Shown one piece after another: positions 15,948-23,586 of a stretch of 25,098 nucleotides of DNA. The stretch is from CAYFQB01 sp964345225 (lineage in GTDB: Bacteria; Nitrospirota; Thermodesulfovibrionia; Thermodesulfovibrionales; UBA6898), in NCBI GenBank assembly GCA_964345225.1, contig CAYFQB010000025.1:1-25098 (forward strand), in the 5' to 3' direction. The position numbers and the translations under genes are program-made. Each line of letters starts with the position of its first letter. The first letter of the stretch is position 1. The notes beneath the pieces were generated by a model that was given only the letters and a program-made list of their open reading frames with translations, was not told the DNA's origin and did no database searches.

Positions 15948-17558
15948 TTACGGAAACATGGTTATGCCATATGGGTTATTACCCACAGGGATAACACGTT
16001 CCTCCCTTCTGGTTGTTCTGTCTATTACTGAGACATTATTTGACACCCTGTTAACAACATATATTTTCCTAATCTCAGGATCTAAAATCAGGGACCTCGG
16101 AGAATCTCCCACGGTTATAATTCCTACTGTTGGGGGTATCACCGTTTTTAAAGTACTTAAACTGTCAAAAGAAGGCCTGATAATCTGTATCTCGCCGGAA
16201 ACTTCTTTTAAAAGATAAATCCTGTCAAGTGTCGGGTCAGCAATTGCTCCTATGACAAAAGTCCCAACATTATCGATAGTTCTGACAGCACCTGTCTCAT
16301 TACCTCTTACAATCTGCAGGATATCTATCACTGAGAGTTTATCAGAGCCATAGTTGGCTACATAAACATTACCCCTCTGATAGTCCACAGAAAGTGCTAC
16401 AGGGCTCCACTCTACTTCCAAATCTATTACCTCTTCACACCTGTTTTTGAGTATGTCAAACTTCAGTACAGATACGTATTTAGAATTTCTATTGGCTACA
16501 TATACATTAAGAAATCTCTCGCGATAATCTCTCAATGTATTGATATCAACCTGGCTAAGAAAACTTGTACCAATCAGGCTTTCAAAAGGCGGATCAACTG
16601 CCACGGCAATTGGTCCATCACCTACATTAACCTTTTCTATCTCCTGATAGTTAGATGAATCAACTACTGATACTGAATTTGAGTTGTAATTGGTTACAAA
16701 AATGAGATCTTTTATATGTGATGCCCGGGCTACAGCTATACCTTCCTGTTCCCTGCCGAACCTGATAGGTATCTCGTTTTCCACTGTATTAGTAGTAGGA
16801 TTTATCACTGAAACGCTGTTAGAAGCTGAATTGGCGACATAAACTCTTAGTCGATCTTTTCTGGAATTAACTGCAATACCTCTAGGTCTGTTCCCTACCA
16901 TTATGGTCGATACCACCTCCCCTGTCTGTCTATTAATCACTGAAACATTGTCGGAGTCCTCGTTGGTTACATAAATAAGCAGAGAGCTTAACTCCGGTAC
17001 TTCACCCTTAACAGTCATTAGAGGTTTGAAAAGGTATCCGTCCACAATCGACGCTTCAGAATTCCAGATCAAAAATAGTGTTACATTGTGTCTTCTCTTT
17101 ACAGTAATGTCTATGGGTATCTCGATCCCTTCAGGAGGCAATGCAAGATCTGCTATCTGGTCTTTCCTTTTGATAGATGCTTTTTCTAATTTTAATTCAA
17201 GTTTTTTATATCTGCCCTCAGGCAGGAACCTTTCTCCTAAAAGAATCTGTCGATCTTCAACATCAATAGAGTTTATACTTAAAGGGGCGCTTATAATCGA
17301 TCTGGGGATTCCATCTTCTGTAATAATATTTACTGCCAATAGATCAAATGTAATATTCACAGCAGCATGATCCGGACCGTTCAGAAAAATGGTAATCTGG
17401 CCATCGTCAGGCTTTGACATATTCCGCTTACTATTGGCTGTAGTACATCCGGAGGAAATAATAAAAACGCATAGAGCCAGGAGAGATGTTATATTAAACA
17501 ATCTTATACAAATTTCCAAATATTTATTCCATTTCTGGAGATTCTTAAACTTAAACAT
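15948..17558 (-). CDS. Lipoprotein with DUF4382-like domain and YVTN beta-propeller
   Basis: A signal peptide ends in lipobox SSGC (cysteine about 38). Residues of about 52-185 resemble DUF4382 (ITIFLNGPDHAAVNITFDLL, then LPEGRYKKLELKLEKASI). Residues 190-536 form a YVTN-type propeller of about seven blades, each with a VYVAN or IYVVN strand followed by S.SVSVI, as in VYVANSASNSVSVINP. AAAAAGGA six bases before the ATG gives a good ribosome binding site. Such propellers are usually surface or periplasmic scaffolds. The gene lies 49 bases after the NHL-OmpA fusion and 30 before the beta-barrel gene, so it is part of the same transcript. No enzyme signature is seen. Confidence 0.85.
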   Translation of the reverse strand: MFKFKNLQKWNKYLEICIRLFNITSLLALCVFIISSGCTTANSKRNMSKPDDGQITIFLNGPDHAAVNITFDLLAVNIITEDGIPRSIISAPLSINSIDVEDRQILLGERFLPEGRYKKLELKLEKASIKRKDQIADLALPPEGIEIPIDITVKRRHNVTLFLIWNSEASIVDGYLFKPLMTVKGEVPELSSLLIYVTNEDSDNVSVINRQTGEVVSTIMVGNRPRGIAVNSRKDRLRVYVANSASNSVSVINPTTNTVENEIPIRFGREQEGIAVARASHIKDLIFVTNYNSNSVSVVDSSNYQEIEKVNVGDGPIAVAVDPPFESLIGTSFLSQVDINTLRDYRERFLNVYVANRNSKYVSVLKFDILKNRCEEVIDLEVEWSPVALSVDYQRGNVYVANYGSDKLSVIDILQIVRGNETGAVRTIDNVGTFVIGAIADPTLDRIYLLKEVSGEIQIIRPSFDSLSTLKTVIPPTVGIITVGDSPRSLILDPEIRKIYVVNRVSNNVSVIDRTTRREERVIPVGNNPYGITMFP

Positions 17559-17607
17559 TATCAGTCCTTTTTGCTAGAATATTTGCTCTCTTTTTAAATC
17601 CTTTACA

Positions 17608-19050
17608 CTATTTAATAACAAAATTTACTCGCCTGTTCCTCGACCAGCAGCCCTCGTTTTGCTCTTTGCAAAGAGGCCTTTCTTCTCCATAACTTACTGT
17701 ATTGATTCTGGATGAATCAATTCCAGTAGAGATGAGATAGTCTTTAACAGTCTTTGCCCTTCTGTCACCAAGTGCAAAATTATATTCATTTGTACCACGT
17801 TCGTCGCAATGACCTTCAATTAAAATTTTGTCTTCACTGTTTTTAATCAGCCATGAATAAACAGACTGAACTATAGGTTTATATTGATCTTTAAGATTAT
17901 ATTTATCAAAATCGAACTGGACATCTTCAAATACTGCTTTTTCGATTTTCTCTTTGATCTCCGGTTTATGTTCCTTAACATCTATTTTCTGCTCTCTGAC
18001 CTTTTCAATCTGCTCCTTGATCTCTATAATTTCTTCTTCACCATCTGCAAATTTCTCTTCAATCTTTGCTACAAGCAATTCTTTCGCTTGAAACACCTCT
18101 ACCCTGTTGTTAAATGTATCTGCAATCAATATCCTGCCCTCTTTATCTACAGCTATATCCCTCGGGTGCTGAAACCATCCCGGACCCCAGCCAAGACCTC
18201 CAAATTCAGTGATATAGGTGCCGTTTTTTTCATAGACATTTACAGTATGACGCATATAATCCACTACATACATTCGGCCATTTCGATTATCAACAGCTAA
18301 AGCCATCGGCTGGCTCAGCTTGCCACTGCTTCCTCCCTTCTCGCCGAATTTAAAAAGGAACTCTCTATTTTCATTATAGACGTATATTTTTCCTTCTATT
18401 GTGCTCACAAGGTATATCCTGCCTTCTTTATCAATAGTCACATTGTTTAATTTCACCTTTCTCCCTGATTCATCGGGTGACATTATATCTATCAGATTGT
18501 CTTTACTATCCAGTACTATAATGCCAGGGTAATAATTTGATGCCACATAAATATTGCCCTCTCTATCAGTAGCCAGACGATAAGGTATGAAAGAATCAGC
18601 CCCTTCAAAGCCGGCCAGGAAGATATCACGATCCCAATTAAGAGATGCATTTAAAACCGAAATCCTGTTTTTAGGATTATCCTTTGATGCGCCCATAGCA
18701 ACGTAAACATTACCCTCCATATCTACTGTTAATCCCTGTGGATAAACAATGCCTTTTCTTTTACCAATAGTAAACAGCGGGAAAAAATCTGATGTAAATA
18801 TAATGAATCTGCTCTTGCTGTCAATTACATATATCTCATCCATTACATGTTCTGCATGCACAAAAGCCGGGAAGGATAAACTGATATCTTCTTCATCATA
18901 AATTATAGTGTCAACATGTGTTATCTTTATCGCGTCCGGGCCTGCATAGACTTTATTAGGAACAAATAGTAAAAAACAGAATGCCAAGAGCACCGCAATT
19001 GGCGTATGAAGCCCAGGTTTTGGCGTATCGAGTACTTTAGACTTTTTCAT
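17608..19050 (-). CDS. NHL-repeat beta-propeller fused to an OmpA-like peptidoglycan-binding domain
   Basis: A signal peptide (about 1-36, ending NKVYA) is followed by an NHL propeller at about 45-325, with repeats such as PQGLTVDMEGNVYVA, PYRLATDREGNIYVAS and PRDIAVDKEGRILIAD. A charged, helical linker rich in E and K spans about 330-375. The C-terminal OmpA/Pal domain (about 385-480) has the peptidoglycan-binding signature EGHCDERGTNEYNFALGDRR and ends RNRRVNFVIK. The linker and OmpA domain would tether the propeller to the cell wall beneath the outer membrane. NHL proteins are, as I recall, frequent neighbours of Geobacter outer-surface cytochrome genes. AAAAGG lies 3 bases before the ATG, and the gene follows its upstream neighbour by 7 bases. 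Confidence 0.92.
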   Translation of the reverse strand: MKKSKVLDTPKPGLHTPIAVLLAFCFLLFVPNKVYAGPDAIKITHVDTIIYDEEDISLSFPAFVHAEHVMDEIYVIDSKSRFIIFTSDFFPLFTIGKRKGIVYPQGLTVDMEGNVYVAMGASKDNPKNRISVLNASLNWDRDIFLAGFEGADSFIPYRLATDREGNIYVASNYYPGIIVLDSKDNLIDIMSPDESGRKVKLNNVTIDKEGRIYLVSTIEGKIYVYNENREFLFKFGEKGGSSGKLSQPMALAVDNRNGRMYVVDYMRHTVNVYEKNGTYITEFGGLGWGPGWFQHPRDIAVDKEGRILIADTFNNRVEVFQAKELLVAKIEEKFADGEEEIIEIKEQIEKVREQKIDVKEHKPEIKEKIEKAVFEDVQFDFDKYNLKDQYKPIVQSVYSWLIKNSEDKILIEGHCDERGTNEYNFALGDRRAKTVKDYLISTGIDSSRINTVSYGEERPLCKEQNEGCWSRNRRVNFVIK

Positions 19051-19057
19051 TAGCCTT

Positions 19058-20269
19058 TTACCCTTTATTCTCTGCTTTTGCTCCTTGTCCTGTATCGTCT
19101 GGTACAGGGACCTTTGCTGTCTTTAAGTAAGAAATCCTGCTTATCATATAAGCCATAAATATTGCAAAGCCTATAGATGGCAGATAAAGTCGGTGTTCAA
19201 AAATTACGTCATATAAAACTATAAAGCTCGATGTTACCGATAAGGTTACAAAAAACCATATAATACCAAAAGATATCAATCTGTTCCTGCGAAACAACCA
19301 TATAGCCAGAATGATTATTGATGCCAGAAGAACAAAATAAAACGCTGTCAGTAAATCTATATGCATGGTTATCGGCCAGTCATAATCCAAGTTGAGATTT
19401 AAAGGTAAAAAAAGCAGTTTAATATAGTACGGAATGACATGTAATTGGGTCAGAAAATACTGAAAGGATGTAATAGGTTCTACATTTGGCATTCTAATGC
19501 CTTTTGCATAGTCAAAGGAGACATATGTTCTTAACGCCGAGAAGCTCAAATATACGACTACAGATAAAGTTAAAAACATCGCAAGATGAATCTTGTAATG
19601 CCTTCTGAAAACTTTCCAGTCCCCGTTAGATATAAAGTAAAAATCATAGACGAGCAGCATTAAAGGAAGGGTAGCTGCTATCTGTTTAGTTGCCATCCCG
19701 AAACATGAGGCAATAAATGCCCCTATGAAATACAGTGACGAGCTTGAAGACCGGAATGCTTTGATGAAAAGAAGCAATGTTAGCAGATAGAAAAAAGTCG
19801 CTAAAACAGAAGAGCGGCTCACAATATATGTAACCGCCTCGGTCTGAACAGGATGGGCAATAAATATCAAACCGGCATAAAGAGGAATTTTATGGTTTAT
19901 CTGGTTTGTCTGGTTTTTTGGGTGTATACGATTTGCCGGATTAATTGTCCATAGCAAAATGAAATAAAGCATTACACCGTTGAATATATGAAGAGTTAAA
20001 TTCACCAAATGGTACCCAAAAACGTCAAGTTTGCCAAAATAGTAATTAAGGGCAAATGTCAGGTCCAGGACAGGCCGTGAAGATTTTGAGAAAATCTCTT
20101 TCAGATCAAACCTGTGGATTGTATAATTTTCTACGATAGACGGTGAATCATCAAAATGGAATGACGCATTAAAACTATTTGAATAGATGGCTATAGCTAC
20201 AATAACCATCAGTAAAAGGCTGAGCATATTCTTCTTGGAATATGTCAACATATTAAGCCTGCTTAACAT
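19058..20269 (-). CDS. TMTC-like multi-pass membrane protein, GT-C glycosyltransferase type, lacking the TPR half
   Basis: About ten membrane helices are visible in 403 residues. The first loop has the FHFDDSPSIVEN motif, the acidic pair of GT-C glycosyltransferases such as TMTC/DUF1736 proteins, followed by RPVLDLTFALNYYFG and GYHLVNLTLHIFNG. Further on come HPVQTEAVTYIVSRSS and EHRLYLPSIGFAIFMAY, the usual end of the membrane part. Family members then continue with a last helix, a W.DD..LW motif and TPR repeats. Here the protein stops instead, and three genes starting at exactly that point lie on the opposite strand. Probable function is lipid-linked sugar transfer to exported proteins. The ATG at 20269 has no ribosome binding site; ATG 20251, with AGCAGG upstream, is an alternative. 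Confidence 0.82.
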   Translation of the reverse strand: MLSRLNMLTYSKKNMLSLLLMVIVAIAIYSNSFNASFHFDDSPSIVENYTIHRFDLKEIFSKSSRPVLDLTFALNYYFGKLDVFGYHLVNLTLHIFNGVMLYFILLWTINPANRIHPKNQTNQINHKIPLYAGLIFIAHPVQTEAVTYIVSRSSVLATFFYLLTLLLFIKAFRSSSSSLYFIGAFIASCFGMATKQIAATLPLMLLVYDFYFISNGDWKVFRRHYKIHLAMFLTLSVVVYLSFSALRTYVSFDYAKGIRMPNVEPITSFQYFLTQLHVIPYYIKLLFLPLNLNLDYDWPITMHIDLLTAFYFVLLASIIILAIWLFRRNRLISFGIIWFFVTLSVTSSFIVLYDVIFEHRLYLPSIGFAIFMAYMISRISYLKTAKVPVPDDTGQGAKAENKG

Positions 20270-20277
20270 CGTTAATA

Positions 20278-20306
20278 ATTTTAATTGTATATATTTAATG
20301 TGTCAA
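20278..20306 (-). promoter_or_regulatory. Strong sigma-70-type promoter before the TMTC-like gene
   Basis: The minus strand has a perfect TTGACA at 20301-20306, a 17-base spacer and TAAAAT at 20278-20283. Transcription would begin close to the ATG at 20269, giving almost no leader. That would favour the ATG at 20251, or point to a leaderless message. A sigma-54 match lies about 80 bases further upstream, so the operon may have two promoters. Confidence 0.55.
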
Positions 20307-20380
20307 TTAAATATATTCTGTAATATTTTAAATTTCCAGCTATACCTTTATTGAAAAAAGGTATTATACGATACATAATA

Positions 20381-20397
20381 AGCAAATTCTGTTCCAA
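20381..20397 (-). promoter_or_regulatory. Candidate sigma-54 promoter for the 20269-to-9313 gene run
   Basis: The minus strand reads TTGGAACAGAATTTGCT with exact GG-N10-GC spacing. It shares the TTGGAAC and TTGCT boxes with the site at 198-214, differing only in the middle. The predicted start is near 20370, giving a leader of about 100 bases before the TMTC-like gene. Confidence 0.6.
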
Positions 20398-20550
20398 TCA
20401 ATATAAAGCTTCGAAGTGCCCTGTTAAAACTATGTGATAAAATTCAGATATAATAATGCCTTAAACATTCATACTGTGGCAAAACACACTTTATCATGTA
20501 AATAACACATCTATTTCAAGCGAATAGCATTAAGGGCTTTCTTTATCAGT

Positions 20551-20594
20551 TTGCCCCGTTAGAAGAAAATAACAACAATTTCTAAACGGGGCAA
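20551..20594. repeat. Inverted repeat with TTGCCCCGTT ends, copy 1
   Basis: The left arm TTGCCCCGTTAGAA pairs with the right arm TTCTAAACGGGGCAA with one bulged base and a loop of about 16 bases. The same core (CCCCGTT/AACGGGG) recurs at 20672-20706 and 22627-22739, all around the TPR genes. The divergent gap 20270-20807 otherwise holds the two promoters for the minus-strand run and no visible gene. Confidence 0.6.
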
Positions 20595-20671
20595 AACCCG
20601 TTAAAAGAGTTGGGAAGTAACCCCTGTGCTGTTCGCATAGATTATTCAGAATGATCTATCTAACAGAGTAA

Positions 20672-20706
20672 ACCCCATTAGAAGACCTTCGCCCTTCTAA
20701 CGGGGT
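20672..20706. repeat. Inverted repeat ACCCCATTAGAAG / CTTCTAACGGGGT, copy 2
   Basis: Two 13-base arms differ by one substitution, which would be a G-U pair in minus-strand RNA. They are separated by a 9-base loop. The arms share their core with copies 1 and 3. No T run follows, so terminator function is doubtful. Confidence 0.6.
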
Positions 20707-20807
20707 AAAGATTTTTCAGCGAGAGTCATTGAGTGCACATATTCCTGTATTTTTATTTTTTTAAACTGCATTTTTGGGGTAAACTAATTAAAGTTGATTA
20801 TTGATTA

Positions 20808-21647
20808 ATGGGACAGGAAGAACCAATCAAACCGATAAAAAGATATATTGAACTTATTGTGCTGATTACAATTGTGCTTGTATACAGCACTCTTTCCTTT
20901 CAGCGAAACTTTATTTGGAAGAATGATATTTCCCTCTGGTCGGATGTGGCTGAAAAATCTCCCGGGAAATACAGACCTCACAACAATCTGGGACGGGCAT
21001 ATTCCGACAATAAACAGTATAATCTCGCTTTATCAGAATACCGGCATGCGTTAGGGATAAATCCATATGGTTCCAGGATATATGTCAATCTCGGGAGTGT
21101 CTATGAGAAAATGGGACTGGTAGAGGCTGCAACCGAGATGTACGAAAAGTCACTGAATATAGCCCCTGATGATTACAAGGCTCTAATTCATCTGGGTGAC
21201 ATTCATCGCAAAAAAGGCTTAACCGATATGGCAATAAAAGAATTAAAATCTGCGCAGAAGATAAATCCCGGGGCCCTCGATGCCTATAGTGTCCTGGGAA
21301 GTATATACCTCGATAACGGTCAGACAGATTCAGCCATCAAAGAATTCAGAAAAATCCTGCTACTCACCCCTGACGATGCAAGGGCTTATTACAATCTCGG
21401 TATTGCATACGATATAAAAGGTCTGCAAGATGAGGCAATCCGTAGTTATAAGATGGCATTGGAACTGAGAAATGATTATTATGAAGCCCTCTCTAACTTG
21501 GGTATCATATATGGAAGAATGGGATTACTGGAAGAGGCCATTGAGTATTTTGAGCAGTCACTGCGAATAAAACCAGATGACCCGATAACTCTGAAAAACC
21601 TTACTTATGCCAGAGAAGAATTAGCAAAAATCAGGAAGACCCGATAA
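20808..21647 (+). CDS. Membrane-anchored TPR protein 1 (TMTC C-terminal-half type)
   Basis: A single N-terminal helix (about 14-30) is followed by the motif QRNFIWKNDISLWSDVAEKSP. About six or seven TPR units then run to the C-terminus (for example ARAYYNLGIAYDIKGLQDEA). In full-length TMTC-like proteins this helix, motif and TPR array follow the membrane domain directly, so the gene encodes the missing half of the protein at 19058-20269. No good ribosome binding site precedes the ATG. The 30 bases upstream (AAACTAATTAAAG and the following ATTA-rich stretch) are nearly identical in front of the next TPR gene, so the duplication included the upstream DNA. TPR arrays bind proteins; the partner is unknown. 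Confidence 0.88.
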   Translation: MGQEEPIKPIKRYIELIVLITIVLVYSTLSFQRNFIWKNDISLWSDVAEKSPGKYRPHNNLGRAYSDNKQYNLALSEYRHALGINPYGSRIYVNLGSVYEKMGLVEAATEMYEKSLNIAPDDYKALIHLGDIHRKKGLTDMAIKELKSAQKINPGALDAYSVLGSIYLDNGQTDSAIKEFRKILLLTPDDARAYYNLGIAYDIKGLQDEAIRSYKMALELRNDYYEALSNLGIIYGRMGLLEEAIEYFEQSLRIKPDDPITLKNLTYAREELAKIRKTR

Positions 21648-21839
21648 ACCTGCATAAACCAGATAATTTCATAAACAACTAAGAAGCTTATTAAAAAGGT
21701 AAATTATAATTATTCTACGCCTGTTGTTACACATTCGATTAAATAGCCCAAACCGGTTCAACCCAATAAATGCAATTATTGATTTATTTTGTTAAACCGT
21801 ATTTTTTGAGTTAAACTAATTAAAGCTGGTTACTGACTA

Positions 21840-22604
21840 ATGGAACAAAAAGAAAAGATCAGACTGCTCAAGCGCTATATAGAACTAGCCGTGTTAATAT
21901 CCATTATCCTGATTTATGGTCTGGCTACATATAAGCGAAATTTCGTCTGGAGTGATGATATAAGCTTATGGTCAGATACTTCTAAGAAGTCACCTCTAAA
22001 GGCCAGACCTCATAACAACCTTGCTTTTGCTTATACTGAAAAAGACATTTTTGATAAGGCAATAACAGAGGCTACAACAGCCCTTAACTTAAGGCCGGAT
22101 TATCCCGGTCCGCTTGTTTCCCTGGGAAATGTATATTTTAAGATGGGCTTATTCGATATGGCTATCATATCATATAAAAACGCCATCAGCATGAATCCTG
22201 AATATTTTGAACCTTACTATGGTCTGGGCATTACCTATGCAAAGAAAAATGATATGGCTCTTGCCATTGAATCATTTAAAAAGGCTGTTGAACTCCGCCC
22301 GAATGACATTACCTCCCACATCAATCTGTCAGCGGCTTATGGTGCCAGTGGTTTGACAGAGAAGGCTATTGCAGAACTTCATCACTCCCTTGGTATCAAA
22401 CCAGACAGCCCAGATATATATTTCAATCTGGGTGTAGCTTATGAAGAATTAGCAAAGAGCAAAGTTCAAAATGACAATAAGGGCATAGAACAAAAAAGAC
22501 TCTTTCAACAGGCTGTTGAACATTATAAAGAAGTTTTAAGGATAAATCCTGAAGATAAAGAGGCAGGCGAGAGAATAAGAAGATTAAGAACAAGAGGATA
22601 TTAG
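21840..22604 (+). CDS. Membrane-anchored TPR protein 2 (TMTC C-terminal-half type)
   Basis: This paralog of the preceding gene has an N-terminal helix at about 15-30, then KRNFVWSDDISLWSDTSKKSP and about five or six TPR units (SPDIYFNLGVAYEEL is the last clear helix pair start). A charged insert (KSKVQNDNKGIEQKRL) interrupts the final repeat, and the end is basic. The upstream sequence TAAACTAATTAAAG matches that of TPR gene 1. The 192-base gap before it contains a degenerate relative of the CCGT-rich repeat (TTAAACCGTATTTTTTGAG) and no gene. Confidence 0.87.
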   Translation: MEQKEKIRLLKRYIELAVLISIILIYGLATYKRNFVWSDDISLWSDTSKKSPLKARPHNNLAFAYTEKDIFDKAITEATTALNLRPDYPGPLVSLGNVYFKMGLFDMAIISYKNAISMNPEYFEPYYGLGITYAKKNDMALAIESFKKAVELRPNDITSHINLSAAYGASGLTEKAIAELHHSLGIKPDSPDIYFNLGVAYEELAKSKVQNDNKGIEQKRLFQQAVEHYKEVLRINPEDKEAGERIRRLRTRGY

Positions 22605-22626
22605 CTTAGAACATAAGGACAAATAA

Positions 22627-22739
22627 ACCCCGTTAAAAAGGAGTTGTGTGTCGGTGGTTTTAGACCATAGACTGCAACCTGCCTGCCGGCAGGCATATTT
22701 TTTAACCTCCGATTTCATCGAAGGCTTTTTTTACGGGGT
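22627..22739. repeat. 113-bp inverted-repeat element between TPR genes 2 and 3, copy 3
   Basis: The ends are ACCCCGTTAAAAA (22627-22639) and TTTTTTTACGGGGT (22726-22739), giving a long imperfect hairpin. Inside is a perfect 16-base palindrome, TGCCTGCCGGCAGGCA, at 22680-22695. Size, terminal inverted repeats and lack of coding capacity resemble a miniature mobile element. No target duplication could be fixed by eye. Confidence 0.55.
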
Positions 22740-22784
22740 AAACGGAACAAGTATCATTGCTGTATACGATTTAATTAATGACTA

Positions 22785-23501
22785 ATGATTATCTTTAAAA
22801 AAGCTATAACTTGGATTGAGTTACTGGTTCTTATAAGCCTCGTGCTGATATACGGATGGGCTACATATCAGCGAAACTTTGTATGGAAAGATGATATGAC
22901 ACTTTACTCTGATGTGGTAAAAAAATCTCCAAATCTATCCAGGGCATACTCCAGTCTGCAGGTTGCCTATCTTAATTCCGGCCGTTATACTGATGCCATT
23001 GAAGCCGGTAAGATTGCAATCCGCATCAATCCAAGTAATGTAGAGGCATATCTTAATACGGCAGCATCTTATGAAAAGTTAGGCCTTTATAAAGAAGCTG
23101 TTATAACTCTGAAGAAGATTATACATTATTCACCTGACTTTACGGATGCTCACTACAATATGGGTGCTGCCTATATTAGACTAAAAAGATATGAAGAGGC
23201 TGCTGAGTCCTCGTTGAAGGCCATAGAACTAAAGCCAGATCATGCAGACGCATATAATAACCTTGGTATAGCCTATATCAAAACAGGACGTGTTGATGAA
23301 GGTATCGACGCATTTAAAAAAGCTATCCATTATGGTCCCGACACAGTTAAAGCTTATAACAATCTGGGTATCACATATATAAACATGGGGAAATATCCTC
23401 AGGCAATAGAGGTTCTTGAAGAAGCCCTGCGCCGCAAGCCAGATTATGCAGATGCACAATGGAATCTTGAGGTAGCCAAAAACAGGCTCAAAAACAGGTA
23501 A
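22785..23501 (+). CDS. Membrane-anchored TPR protein 3 (TMTC C-terminal-half type)
   Basis: The third paralog has a helix at about 10-27, then QRNFVWKDDMTLYSDVVKKSP and about five or six TPR units, including ADAYNNLGIAYIKTGRVDEG and VKAYNNLGITYINMGKYPQA. The N-terminus begins MIIFKKAITWIELLVLISL and differs from the other two only before the helix. The start is preceded by TTAATTAATGACTA, a shortened form of the upstream repeat of the other two genes, with no ribosome binding site. It converges on the OmcS-like gene ending at 23587. A small hairpin, AGGCCTTCGGCCT at 23502-23514, follows the stop without a T tail. Confidence 0.88.
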   Translation: MIIFKKAITWIELLVLISLVLIYGWATYQRNFVWKDDMTLYSDVVKKSPNLSRAYSSLQVAYLNSGRYTDAIEAGKIAIRINPSNVEAYLNTAASYEKLGLYKEAVITLKKIIHYSPDFTDAHYNMGAAYIRLKRYEEAAESSLKAIELKPDHADAYNNLGIAYIKTGRVDEGIDAFKKAIHYGPDTVKAYNNLGITYINMGKYPQAIEVLEEALRRKPDYADAQWNLEVAKNRLKNR

Positions 23502-23586
23502 AGGCCTTCGGCCTCCAAGAAAATAAGAGAGGGGACTGAGAGCTAGTAATTATAATCCCAGCCCTATGGACATTATTAAGATGATG

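Noticed and set aside
23229..23459. Minus-strand frame opposite TPR gene 3
   Set aside because: It is the antisense of regularly repeated TPR codons and has no supporting features.
23502..23514. Hairpin AGGCCTTCGGCCT as terminator of TPR gene 3
   Set aside because: The stem is only five pairs and no T run follows; termination cannot be claimed.
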